Of a stretch of 64,000 bases of DNA, positions 1 through 7,514 are shown in pieces. Position numbers and translations under genes: made by a program. The DNA comes from Bryobacterales bacterium (GTDB taxonomy: Bacteria; Acidobacteriota; Terriglobia; Bryobacterales; Bryobacteraceae): the NCBI GenBank assembly GCA_020847045.1, contig JADLCT010000023.1, positions 1 to 64,000 of the forward strand, in the 5' to 3' direction. The notes beneath the pieces are model-generated. The model ran no database searches and had not been told where the DNA came from. It saw only the letters and a program-made list of their open reading frames with translations. Each line of letters opens with the position of its first letter. Within the stretch, counting starts at the first letter, position 1.

Positions 1-138
1 AAAGACGCCCAGGGACTCCTGCGGCACAGCCGCGCCAGCACGACGCAGGACATCTATCAGCAGATCGTGGCGGAGTCGCAGCACCGTGCGGTGCGCAAGC
101 TGACCACCTTTGTCCAGCAGGGAAGGTCAGTGCAATGA
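1..138 (+). CDS. Tyrosine recombinase / phage-type integrase, C-terminal fragment (cut by window start)
   Basis: The reading frame is open from base 1 to the TGA at 136-138 and gives 45 residues. They match the end of the catalytic domain of tyrosine recombinases: LRHS supplies the conserved box His (residue 9), then STT and DIY, with Tyr19 as the probable nucleophile. The ten-residue distance from His to Tyr fits the family. The gene points at the 3' end of the tRNA-Phe gene 85 bases away, which is the usual arrangement for an element integrated into a tRNA gene. The rest of the gene lies outside the window, so subfamily and intactness cannot be judged. Confidence 0.75.
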   Translation, partial: KDAQGLLRHSRASTTQDIYQQIVAESQHRAVRKLTTFVQQGRSVQ

Positions 139-170
139 GGCAGGGGAAACTCGGAAATCATCGGTTGAAG

Positions 171-188
171 TGCAACCAATTGCAACCA
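171..188. repeat. Two direct repeats TGCAACCA, 10 bp apart
   Basis: TGCAACCA occurs at 171-178 and again at 181-188, exactly one helical turn apart, between the integrase stop and the tRNA. Short phased repeats here would fit arm-type integrase binding sites. That role is inference. Confidence 0.4.
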
Positions 189-200
189 TCTATTTCAACG

Positions 201-216
201 ACAACTTGCAAGTTGT
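201..216. repeat. Perfect 16-bp palindrome downstream of tRNA-Phe
   Basis: ACAACTTGCAAGTTGT reads identically on both strands. It lies 7 bases beyond the tRNA 3' end in an AT-richer stretch than its surroundings. It could be a recombinase core site, an operator or a tRNA read-through hairpin. There is no T-run, so it is not a classic terminator. Confidence 0.45.
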
Positions 217-222
217 TGAAAA

Positions 223-298
223 TGGTGGCCAGGGACGGACTTGAACCGCCGACGCCGGCCTTTTCAGGGCCGCGCTCTACCAACTGAGCTACCTGGCC
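223..298 (-). tRNA. tRNA-Phe (anticodon GAA)
   Basis: The minus strand folds as a complete 76-nt cloverleaf. The acceptor stem GGCCAGG pairs with CCTGGCC, the D-arm carries AGCTCAGTTGGTAGAGC, the anticodon stem CGGCC/GGCCG encloses loop CTGAAAA with anticodon GAA, and the T-loop is TTCAAGT. The 3' CCA is encoded. Its 3' half faces the integrase fragment, so it is the likely attachment site of the neighbouring element. Confidence 0.96.
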
Positions 299-352
299 AA
301 AACTTGATTGAGTATAGCAAACATGCGGCTTTGCTGCACGGGCCGCGAGGCT

Positions 353-691
353 TCATGCCGTGGAAGCGGATGGTCCGTCCAGGCGCTTGAACTCAAGAAA
401 GAGCGGACCCACACCCAGGAAGCCGAGCAACGAAAGCGTACCCCTGCCTGGCAGGTTGGCCACTTGGAAACGGGCGTGTTCGCCCGGTTGGAGGTCCACC
501 TCGATGTTCTTCCAGAACAGCGTATTGTTCGCCTTCAAGCGATGAACGCCGGGTGCGACCTCGCGGCTGGCGCTTCTGCCGAACGACAGATTGCCGATCC
601 GCTGCCCATCCAGGTCCACATGAATCTGCCTGTCCTTCACGTCCTCGGGGTGAAGACGTTCCACGGTGATCCGGGCGGGTTCGGAACTCAT
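353..691 (-). CDS. Small conserved hypothetical protein (PEGA-like beta fold)
   Basis: This 112-residue protein has no signal peptide or membrane segment. Alternating hydrophobic residues with turns such as DLDGQ, APGVH and QPGEH suggest a small beta-sandwich like PEGA or carboxypeptidase-regulatory folds. I cannot name its function. It diverges from rlmB. A TAAGAT hexamer 8 bases before its ATG suggests its own promoter. The overlapping plus-strand frame is only an artificial N-terminal extension of rlmB. Confidence 0.6.
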   Translation of the reverse strand: MSSEPARITVERLHPEDVKDRQIHVDLDGQRIGNLSFGRSASREVAPGVHRLKANNTLFWKNIEVDLQPGEHARFQVANLPGRGTLSLLGFLGVGPLFLEFKRLDGPSASTA

Positions 692-699
692 CCTTATTC

Positions 700-705
700 A
701 TCTTA
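700..705 (-). promoter_or_regulatory. Putative -10 (TAAGAT) for the small hypothetical gene
   Basis: TAAGAT on the minus strand lies 8 bases before the ATG at 691, so a transcript would start at or next to the start codon. Confidence 0.35.
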
Positions 706-758
706 TCGGGTTCATCTTTCCAGCCACCACCTGCGCGGGAGAGTGGACCGTCCGCCTT

Positions 759-767
759 TGGTACCAT
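759..767 (+). promoter_or_regulatory. Putative extended -10 (TGG TACCAT) for rlmB
   Basis: TGG followed by TACCAT ends 8 bases before the rlmB ATG at 776. There is no Shine-Dalgarno in between. A leaderless transcript is inferred. Confidence 0.45.
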
Positions 768-775
768 CGACCCGG

Positions 776-1489
776 ATGCGTACGCTGATCGGGATTCACG
801 CCGTGGCCGAGGCCCTGAAGTCTGGACGGCCGCTGGACCGCGTCCATGTGGCTAAAGGCGCCGGCGGCCACCGTATCCAGGAGATCCTGACCGCGTGCCG
901 CGCGCGGAAGATTCCCGTGCGCTGGGAAGACCGCGCGGCACTGGACCGCATGGCCGCGGGCGGTGTCCATCAAGGTGTGGCCGCCGTTGGCGCCGAGGCC
1001 GAAACGCGCAACCTGGATGACCTTCTCTCCGGCGCGCCGATGCTGGTGGTTTTAGACGGCATCGAAGACCCGCACAACCTCGGAGCGGTGGCCCGGTCGG
1101 CCCATGCGGCGGGCGCCGGCGGACTGGTGATTCCGGAACGCCGCGCGGCGGGCCTGACGCCGTCGGCGGTGAAAGCGGCGGCCGGGGCGCTCGAATACCT
1201 TCCTGTCGCGCGCGCCGGCAACATCAACCGGGCGCTGGAGCAACTGAAGCAGGCCGGCTACTGGATCTACGGTTTGGATGAGCGCGGCGAGCAGAGCTAC
1301 GACACCGTGGAATATGCGCCCCCAACCGCGCTCGTGGTGGGCGCCGAGGGGAAGGGGCTGCACGAGCAGGTGCGCAAGCACTGCGATTTTCTGGTGCGCA
1401 TCCCGCTGGCGGGCAATCTGAGTTCGCTGAACGTATCCGTGGCCACCGGAATCGCATTGTTTGAATGGAAGCGGAGGCGCAAGAGCTAG
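776..1489 (+). CDS. rlmB: 23S rRNA 2'-O-ribose methyltransferase RlmB-like (SpoU/TrmH family)
   Basis: This 237-residue SAM-dependent SPOUT methyltransferase is predicted to methylate a ribose in 23S rRNA (G2251 in E. coli). Residues 1-75 form the substrate-binding SpoU_sub_bind domain, beginning IGIHAVAEAL. The catalytic trefoil-knot domain follows, with motif 1 LDGIEDPHNLGAVARSA, motif 2 LVVGAEGKGL and motif 3 IPLAGNLSSLNVSVATGIALFE. The start is set at 776 because the family begins here; upstream sequence in the same frame overlaps the opposite gene. ggt starts 10 bases downstream, so rlmB leads a four-gene unit ending with asnS. Other SpoU enzymes (TrmH) are similar, but the extra N-domain favours RlmB. 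Confidence 0.9.
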   Translation: MRTLIGIHAVAEALKSGRPLDRVHVAKGAGGHRIQEILTACRARKIPVRWEDRAALDRMAAGGVHQGVAAVGAEAETRNLDDLLSGAPMLVVLDGIEDPHNLGAVARSAHAAGAGGLVIPERRAAGLTPSAVKAAAGALEYLPVARAGNINRALEQLKQAGYWIYGLDERGEQSYDTVEYAPPTALVVGAEGKGLHEQVRKHCDFLVRIPLAGNLSSLNVSVATGIALFEWKRRRKS

Positions 1490-1499
1490 AATCAGATTC

Positions 1500-3155
1500 A
1501 TGCGCGTCCTTTTCCCGCTTCTGCTGGTGTGTGGAATCGTCTGGGCGCGCGAGCCCGTGCGGTTCCGGCACGGCATGGTGGTGGCGCAGGAGCAGCACGC
1601 GGCCGGCGTGGGAGCGGCGGTCCTGAAGAGCGGCGGCAATGCCGTGGATGCGGCGGTGGCCGTCGCGCTGGCGCTGGCCGTAACGCATCCAACGGCGGGT
1701 AACCTCGGCGGCGGTGGTTTTCTCCTGTTACGCACGGCGCAAGGCCAAGCCACCTTCTTCGACTTTCGCGAACAGGCTCCCCTGGCGGCCACGCATGATA
1801 TGTACCTGGGGCCGGACGGCAAACCGACCCGCGACTCCATCGAAGGCTGGCGGGCGGCGGGCGTTCCGGGAACGGTGCGCGGACTGGAGCTGGCGCACAG
1901 CAAGTACGGCAGCCGTGATTGGGCGGAACTGGTGGCCCCGGCCATCAAACTGGCGGCCGAAGGTTATGAGATTAGCTATGGCCAGGCGCGCAGCATGGCG
2001 GGTTCGAAACTGCTGGCGAAGTTTCCTGAATCGCGGCGGATCTTCCAGCGGGACGGTGTCTTCATCGAGCCGGGTGAGCGGCTCTACCAGCCGGAACTGG
2101 CCACGACGCTGCGGCGGATCGCCGCGGGAGGCGCCAAGGGCTTTTATGAGGGCGAAACGGCCAGAATTCTCGCCGCGGAGATGCGCGCGCACGGCGGTCT
2201 CATTACGGAAGAGGATCTGAAACTCTACCGGGCCGTGGAGCGGAAACCGCTGATGGGCGGCTACAAAGGGTACGGCGTCATCACCGCGCCGCCCCCCAGT
2301 TCGGGCGGTCTGGGTCTGCTGCAGATTCTCGGCGTCCTGAACGGAACCGGGTACGAAACAACCGGCTTCGAGTCCGCCCAGACGATTCACTGGATGGCCG
2401 AAGCGATGCGGCGATACTATGCCGACCGCAGTGAATACCTGGGCGACCCCGGCTTCTTCAAAGTCCCCGTGAAAGGGCTGCTCGATCCCCGTTACCTCGA
2501 CAGACTGCGGGCCTCGATCGACCCGGCGCATGCGTCGAAAAGCGCCGCCGTGAAGCCGGGAGCGCCGCGCGATTTCGAACCAGCCGAGACCACGCACTTC
2601 TCCATCGTTGATTCCGCGGGCAACGCCGTGGCGCTGACCTACACGATCAACGGCGGCTATGGCAGCGGCGTGACGGTGCGCGGATTGGGCTTCCTGCTGA
2701 ACAACGAGATGGATGACTTCGCGGCCAAGCCGGGAGAGCCGAACATGTTTGGCCTGGTGCAGGGGGAGTCCAACTCCGTGCAGCCCCGCAAGCGGCCGCT
2801 GTCGTCGATGACGCCAACGATCCTCGTGAAGGATGGGAAGCCGTTCCTGGTGGTGGGCGCGCCGGGCGGATCGCGCATCATCACCGGCGTGGCGCAGGTG
2901 GTGTTGAACATGCTCGATTTCGGAATGAACGTGCAGGACGCCATTGACGCGCCGCGTCTGCACCACCAGTGGATGCCGGATACTTTGTACCTGGAGCGCG
3001 GCTTTTCGCCGGATACGATCGCCCTGCTGCGGGCGCGCGGGCACACCGTGGAGCAGACCGGGTCCGTGGCCGTGGTGGAGGCGATTCGTGTGAACGGCGC
3101 CTGGCTGGAAGGCGGCACGGACGGCCGCGGCCGCGGGAAGGTGGCGGGCTACTAA
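1500..3155 (+). CDS. ggt: Gamma-glutamyltranspeptidase (glutathione hydrolase)
   Basis: This 551-residue exported Ntn-hydrolase cleaves gamma-glutamyl bonds such as that of glutathione and transfers the glutamyl group to water or amino acids in the periplasm. A signal peptide (about residues 1-18, ending in VWA) supports the ATG at 1500. GGNAVDAAVA, NLGGGGF and DFREQAP mark the large subunit. The autocleavage site lies before TTHFSIVD (Thr about 364), the nucleophile at the start of the small subunit. The late PGGSRIITGV loop is also present. Length is normal. The TIM-barrel gene starts right after its stop. A TAGAAT hexamer lies 7 bases before the ATG but includes the rlmB stop codon, so it is ambiguous as a promoter. 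Confidence 0.93.
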   Translation: MRVLFPLLLVCGIVWAREPVRFRHGMVVAQEQHAAGVGAAVLKSGGNAVDAAVAVALALAVTHPTAGNLGGGGFLLLRTAQGQATFFDFREQAPLAATHDMYLGPDGKPTRDSIEGWRAAGVPGTVRGLELAHSKYGSRDWAELVAPAIKLAAEGYEISYGQARSMAGSKLLAKFPESRRIFQRDGVFIEPGERLYQPELATTLRRIAAGGAKGFYEGETARILAAEMRAHGGLITEEDLKLYRAVERKPLMGGYKGYGVITAPPPSSGGLGLLQILGVLNGTGYETTGFESAQTIHWMAEAMRRYYADRSEYLGDPGFFKVPVKGLLDPRYLDRLRASIDPAHASKSAAVKPGAPRDFEPAETTHFSIVDSAGNAVALTYTINGGYGSGVTVRGLGFLLNNEMDDFAAKPGEPNMFGLVQGESNSVQPRKRPLSSMTPTILVKDGKPFLVVGAPGGSRIITGVAQVVLNMLDFGMNVQDAIDAPRLHHQWMPDTLYLERGFSPDTIALLRARGHTVEQTGSVAVVEAIRVNGAWLEGGTDGRGRGKVAGY

Positions 3156-4007
3156 ATGACACCGGCTCTCTCAACACACCTGTTCGTGCAGCACCGTTTG
3201 ACGACGGTAGTGCTGGACAAGATCCAGAATGCCGGCTTCCCCCGGGTGGAGATCTTTTGCGCGCGCCAGCACCTGGATTACCGCAACGCCGCGCAGGTGG
3301 GCGAGCTGCGGCACTGGTTCCGCGACTCGGGACTGACGCTGCACTCGCTCCACCTGCCGATGTACTCGGACGACGTGTGGGGCCGCACCGGTCCGAACGC
3401 GGTGGTGAACATCGCCGAGATGGAAAAGATCAAGCGCATCGCCTCGGTGGATGAGATCAAGCGGGCGCTCGAAGTAGCCGAGCAGATTCCCTGCTCCTAC
3501 GCGATTCAGCACGTCGGCGTGGGCGGCGAGGAATTCGACGAGCGGAAACTGGAGGCCGCCTTCAGCTCGCTGGAGGAGCTGAATCTCTTCGCCCGGCAAC
3601 GCGGCGTGGAGGTTCTGCTGGAGAACATTCCCAACAAGCTTTCCAGCGCCGAGCGGCTGAACTACTTTCTTGGCATCACGCATCTGGAGAACGGCTACTG
3701 CTTCGACACCGGCCACGCACACCTCGGCGCGGGCGTGGAGCACGAGTTCGAGCTGATGAAGCACCGCATCCGTTCCACACACATCCACGACAACGACGGC
3801 GAGAACGACATTCACCTGTTCCCATTTCTAGCCCAAGGGGGCAGCATCGACTGGAAGCGGACGATGACGCTGCTGCGGTCGCGCCCCGGGCAGTACGTGA
3901 TGATGCTCGAGTTGCGCGAAGCAGAGGGTATGGAGCCGCTGCTGGACAATGCCGCCAAAGTGCGTGATCGCTTACACGGCTTGGGCCGCCAGGAAGAACT
4001 GGAATAA
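3156..4007 (+). CDS. Sugar phosphate isomerase/epimerase-like TIM-barrel protein
   Basis: This 283-residue protein belongs to the xylose isomerase-like/AP endonuclease 2 superfamily. Typical segments are VEIFC near the N-terminus, [36 protein letters not shown] and [16 protein letters not shown]; their Glu, His and Asp residues would bind a divalent metal. No signal peptide is visible. The ATG directly follows the ggt TAA, implying translational coupling, and asnS starts 8 bases later. The substrate cannot be told from sequence. A sugar or keto-sugar isomerase role is most likely. Confidence 0.8.
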   Translation: MTPALSTHLFVQHRLTTVVLDKIQNAGFPRVEIFCARQHLDYRNAAQVGELRHWFRDSGLTLHSLHLPMYSDDVWGRTGPNAVVNIAEMEKIKRIASVDEIKRALEVAEQIPCSYAIQHVGVGGEEFDERKLEAAFSSLEELNLFARQRGVEVLLENIPNKLSSAERLNYFLGITHLENGYCFDTGHAHLGAGVEHEFELMKHRIRSTHIHDNDGENDIHLFPFLAQGGSIDWKRTMTLLRSRPGQYVMMLELREAEGMEPLLDNAAKVRDRLHGLGRQEELE

Positions 4008-4015
4008 GAGGTTGC

Positions 4016-5320
4016 ATGACGAGAGTTCGAATCGATGAGATTGGCCGGCACGCGGGCGAAACGGTTGAGATCGCCGGCTGGCTGTACAACCTGAGGAAGT
4101 CTGGCAAGATCGCCTTCCCGCAGGTGCGGGACGGCAGCGGCGTAATTCAGTGCGTGGCCGTAAAGGCGCAGCTTCCCGAGGAAAAATTCGAAGCGCTGAA
4201 GCATCTGACGCAGGAATCCTCGCTGATCGTGCGCGGCAAGGTGCGGGCCGAGGAGCGCGCGCATGGAGGCTTCGAACTCGACGTGGAGGATGTCGAGATT
4301 GTCCAACGAGTGAGCGAGGAGCATCCGTATCCGATCACGCCCAAGGAGCACGGCGTCGATTTCCTGATGGACAACCGGCATCTGTGGATCCGCAGCCGCA
4401 AGCAGCACGCCGTGTTGCGAATCCGCGCCGAGGTGATCAAGGCCGTGCGCGATTACCTCGATTCGAACGGCTTCCTTCTGGTGGACTGCCCCATTTTCAC
4501 GCCGGCCGCCTGCGAAGGCACCACGACGCTGTTCGAGGTGAACTACTTCGACGACGAAAAAGTGTACCTGACGCAGTCGGGCCAGCTTTATAACGAAGCC
4601 AACGCGATGGCCTTCGGCAAGGTGTACTGCTTCGGTCCCACCTTCCGCGCCGAAAAGTCGAAGACGCGCCGCCACCTGACGGAATTCTGGATGGTGGAGC
4701 CAGAGATGGCCTACGCGACTTTGGAAGACGTGAAACGCGTGGGCGAGGAGATGGTGTGCTTCGCGGTGGACCGCGTGCTGCGGAACAGGGGCGCCGAACT
4801 CGCCGTTCTGGAGCGCGACGTGGCCAAGCTGGAGACGGTGAAGTCTCCGTTTCCCCGCATCACCTACGATACGGCCGTGGAGCTGCTGAAGAAGAAGGGA
4901 AGCACGATTGAATGGGGCAGCGACTTCGGCGGCACGGACGAAACGCTGATCAGCGAAGAGTACGACCGCCCGGTGATTGTGGAGAAGTTCCCGCAGCAGA
5001 TCAAGGCATTCTATTTTGAGAGCGATCCCGAGCGGCCGGAACTGGCGCTGGGCGTCGATTTTCTGGCGCCGGAAGGCTATGGCGAAATCATCGGCGGAGG
5101 CCAGCGCGTGCATAATCTGGAGGTGCTGGAGCAGCGGCTCGCCGAGCACGACCTGCCGCGCGAAGCCTTCGATTGGTATCTCGACCTGCGGCGCTTCGGA
5201 GCCGTGCCTCACGCCGGATTCGGTATGGGCATCGAACGTGTCGTGACGTGGATCTGCGGCATCGACCATCTGCGGGAAACCATCGCCTTTCCCCGCATGC
5301 TGTACCGGACGAAGCCGTAA
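4016..5320 (+). CDS. asnS: Asparaginyl-tRNA synthetase
   Basis: This 434-residue class IIb synthetase charges tRNA-Asn with asparagine. The N-terminal OB-fold (about 1-105) binds the anticodon: [18 protein letters not shown] through [12 protein letters not shown]. The catalytic core has motif 2 [21 protein letters not shown] and motif 3 [15 protein letters not shown]. The motif 2 sequence with the THLTEF-type signature favours AsnRS over AspRS. It is the last gene of the rlmB-ggt-isomerase-asnS run and faces mgtE across a 46-bp gap that holds an inverted repeat. Confidence 0.95.
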   Translation: MTRVRIDEIGRHAGETVEIAGWLYNLRKSGKIAFPQVRDGSGVIQCVAVKAQLPEEKFEALKHLTQESSLIVRGKVRAEERAHGGFELDVEDVEIVQRVSEEHPYPITPKEHGVDFLMDNRHLWIRSRKQHAVLRIRAEVIKAVRDYLDSNGFLLVDCPIFTPAACEGTTTLFEVNYFDDEKVYLTQSGQLYNEANAMAFGKVYCFGPTFRAEKSKTRRHLTEFWMVEPEMAYATLEDVKRVGEEMVCFAVDRVLRNRGAELAVLERDVAKLETVKSPFPRITYDTAVELLKKKGSTIEWGSDFGGTDETLISEEYDRPVIVEKFPQQIKAFYFESDPERPELALGVDFLAPEGYGEIIGGGQRVHNLEVLEQRLAEHDLPREAFDWYLDLRRFGAVPHAGFGMGIERVVTWICGIDHLRETIAFPRMLYRTKP

Positions 5321-5341
5321 CGGCGATGCGCCTCTGACGGC

Positions 5342-5372
5342 TTGTAGCCCGGCCGCGTGAAGCGGCTTACAA
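5342..5372. terminator. Inverted repeat between convergent asnS and mgtE
   Basis: TTGTA (5342-5346) and GCCGC (5352-5356) can pair with GCGGC (5362-5366) and TACAA (5368-5372). The stem spans the gap between two convergent genes and overlaps the mgtE stop codon. A shared bidirectional terminator is inferred. No U-tract is present. Confidence 0.4.
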
Positions 5373-6683
5373 CAACGTTCCGCGCAGCACAATGCCCGCG
5401 ACGCCGAAGTAGATGATCAGCCCGCAGACGTCCACCATCGTGGCGACGAATGGCGCCGAGGCGCTGGCCGGATCGAGTCCCGCGCCGCGCAACACGAAGG
5501 GAAGCAGCGAGCCCACCAGGCTTCCCCACAGCACGACGCCGATGAGGCTGACGCCGATGGTGGCGGCGATCTCCACCGCGTGCTGTCCGTAGGTTCCCGC
5601 GACGGCCTGCCAGACGAGGACGCGGGTTACACCCAGGACGGCGAGCACGGAGCCGAGCGCAAGTCCGGCGGGAATCTCGCGCCAGAGCACGCGCCACCAG
5701 TCCCGCAGCCGCAATTCGCCCAGCGCCATGGCCCGGATCACCAGTGTGGCCGCTTGTGAGCCGGCGTTGCCACCGCTGCTGATGATCAGCGGGACAAAGA
5801 CGGCGAGCACCACCGCGCGGGCGATGTAGCCTTCATAGCGCGCCATGGCCGTGGCCGTCAGCATCTCGCCCAAAAAGAGAATCGCCAGCCACCCGGCGCG
5901 CTTGCGGATCATGGACCACAGACCGGCTTCCATGTACGGCAGTTCGAGAGTCTGCGTGCCGCCGAACTTGTGAATGTCCTCCGAGGCCTCCTCGGCGACG
6001 ACATCGACGATGTCGTCCACGGTGATGATGCCTTTCATGCGTCCTTCCGCGCCGGTGACGGGGATGGCGAGCAGGTTCGAATCGGCGAACATGGCCGCCA
6101 CGGCCTCCTGATCGGTGTCGTCGGTGACACTCAGGTAGCCGCCGCGCATGATGGTCTGAATGGGCTGCTCCTTGGGGCAGTTGAAGAGGTCACGGAAGGA
6201 GAGCACGCCCAGCAGCCGCTGCTCCTGGTCCAGCACGTAGACGTAGTAGATGGTCTCGACGCCGCTCGCCTGCAGGCGCAGATAGGCAATCGCCTCGTCA
6301 GCCGTCATCTCCGGCCGGACGCGCGCGAAGCGGGGGTTCATGAGACCGCCCGCGCGATCCTGCTTATACGCCATCAGGGCGCTGACTTCCCGGCGGCCGG
6401 CCTCGTCCAACAGGTCAAGAAGCTGTTCCCGTGGCTCACGGCCTTCGGCCGCCTGTATCAGGTCTGCCGCATCGTCCGGAGCGAGCAAACGCAGCCAGGT
6501 GCGGCGTTCGGCCGGAGGCATGTGGAGCAGAAGTTCCAGTTGATGAAAGGTGCTGAGGCGAAGGAAGAGCTCATCGGCGTCCTCTCGCCCCAGCGAGCGC
6601 AGGCCCGCCACCCGCTCCTCATCGGTCAAATCCAGCCACTGTTGGGCAAGCTCGCCCGCGTCATTTGTTCCGGTACCCCTCAT
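5367..6683 (-). CDS. mgtE: Magnesium transporter MgtE
   Basis: This 438-residue Mg2+ channel has the standard family order: an N-terminal MgtE superhelical domain with repeated DDAADL-type helices, a pair of CBS domains (about 130-250) that sense cytosolic Mg2+, and a C-terminal pore domain with five hydrophobic segments, including SSGGNAGSQAATLVIRA, which carries the pore signature. The ATG at 6683 is chosen because GGGGAGG precedes it. An upstream in-frame ATG at 6734 has no Shine-Dalgarno. It lies downstream of the GNAT gene on the same strand, 94 bases away with a hairpin in between. Confidence 0.93.
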   Translation of the reverse strand: MRGTGTNDAGELAQQWLDLTDEERVAGLRSLGREDADELFLRLSTFHQLELLLHMPPAERRTWLRLLAPDDAADLIQAAEGREPREQLLDLLDEAGRREVSALMAYKQDRAGGLMNPRFARVRPEMTADEAIAYLRLQASGVETIYYVYVLDQEQRLLGVLSFRDLFNCPKEQPIQTIMRGGYLSVTDDTDQEAVAAMFADSNLLAIPVTGAEGRMKGIITVDDIVDVVAEEASEDIHKFGGTQTLELPYMEAGLWSMIRKRAGWLAILFLGEMLTATAMARYEGYIARAVVLAVFVPLIISSGGNAGSQAATLVIRAMALGELRLRDWWRVLWREIPAGLALGSVLAVLGVTRVLVWQAVAGTYGQHAVEIAATIGVSLIGVVLWGSLVGSLLPFVLRGAGLDPASASAPFVATMVDVCGLIIYFGVAGIVLRGTLL

Positions 6684-6745
6684 GGCCCTCCCCCGCCCTT
6701 CCCTGCGCACGGTGGCAGCGAGGCTCGGGTCCACATAGTACTGCA

Positions 6746-6763
6746 GGCGGCTTCCTCGCCGCC
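6746..6763. terminator. GC-rich hairpin between GNAT gene and mgtE
   Basis: GGCGGC and GCCGCC form a perfect 6-bp stem with a six-base loop, 15 bases after the GNAT stop. It may attenuate read-through into mgtE, or it may be a REP-like element. There is no T-tract. Confidence 0.3.
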
Positions 6764-6777
6764 ACGCGGAGGCCTGG

Positions 6778-7401
6778 TTAGCGCATGAGGCCGGTGGAGG
6801 AGGTCACGGGGCGTGGCCGCCGCAGCATCGCCGTCATCCGGGGCGATGCGCCGTGTCCAATGACGCCGGTGGGGACGAAGCCGTGGCGCTCGTAGAGCCT
6901 GATGTTGCGCGGATTGGTCGATTCGAGGTAGGCCGGCAGGCGCTCCCGGTCACAGAGTTCGAGCGTGTGGGCCAGCAGGGCCGAGCCGAGCCCAATGCCT
7001 TGATAGACGGGGTCGGCGCCGATCATGGGAAGATACCAGTGTGGCTCGGAGGGGTGGAAGCGGCTCATCGTTTCCATCAGGCCGAAGAGTTCCGGTTGCA
7101 TAGCGGGCGGCACGGTCTGCTGCACGCAGGCAACCAGTGCTTCCGCGTCCGGCTCCACGCCGGGAGGCAGCCATAAAGCGGCGGCGGAGCCTGTCAGGAA
7201 GGCCGTATTGTGGGTGAAGGCCCGTCCGGCGAAGGCGCGGACGAACGAGGGAAAGCCGGCCAGGTAGCCCGCGGCGTCCGGATACACCCACCGCGCGACG
7301 GGGTCGGAGGCGAAGGCGGCCGTGAGGATCATGATTGCCGCGTCGCGCTGCGAGGCGCGTACGGTCTGGATGGTGACAGGGGCGTCGATGGCGGGTGTCA
7401 T
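6778..7401 (-). CDS. GNAT-family N-acetyltransferase
   Basis: This 207-residue acyl-CoA acyltransferase has motif A as VYQGIGLGSALLAHTLELCD (the Q-x-x-G-x-G/A loop that binds CoA pyrophosphate) and motif B as LYERHGF. The preceding WYLPMIGADP strand and late LESTNPRN are typical of the group that acts on small molecules or toxins, but the substrate is unknown. The ATG at 7401 is preceded by AAGAGAG and matches the domain boundary. Further upstream sequence looks non-coding. The C-terminal PRPVTSSTG tail is low complexity. Confidence 0.85.
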   Translation of the reverse strand: MTPAIDAPVTIQTVRASQRDAAIMILTAAFASDPVARWVYPDAAGYLAGFPSFVRAFAGRAFTHNTAFLTGSAAALWLPPGVEPDAEALVACVQQTVPPAMQPELFGLMETMSRFHPSEPHWYLPMIGADPVYQGIGLGSALLAHTLELCDRERLPAYLESTNPRNIRLYERHGFVPTGVIGHGASPRMTAMLRRPRPVTSSTGLMR

Positions 7402-7514
7402 AGGGGCTCTCTTGTACTGGCGCGTAGCGGCCGGGCACGAAGGCTCACGAAAGGCGCGGTTTAACATTTGTGGAAGCAGTTTCCATGGCGCGCGCACAGG
7501 AGACCATTTGAACG

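Noticed and set aside
308-775. N-terminal extension of the rlmB frame
   Set aside because: It runs antisense to the small hypothetical gene, and RlmB homologues begin at the ATG at 776.
1487-1492. TAGAAT before ggt, and similar hexamers before the arginase gene (9252-9257) and the small protein (32631-32636), as promoters
   Set aside because: In all three the hexamer includes the stop codon of the preceding gene, so the match is biased. They were left out of the leaderless count.
1728-3044. 438-codon open frame antisense to ggt
   Set aside because: The protein is His/Arg-rich with no domain. It mirrors the codon bias of the intact ggt gene on the other strand.
3812-5392. 526-codon open frame antisense to asnS
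   Set aside because: asnS is complete with all class II motifs. The antisense product has no recognisable fold.
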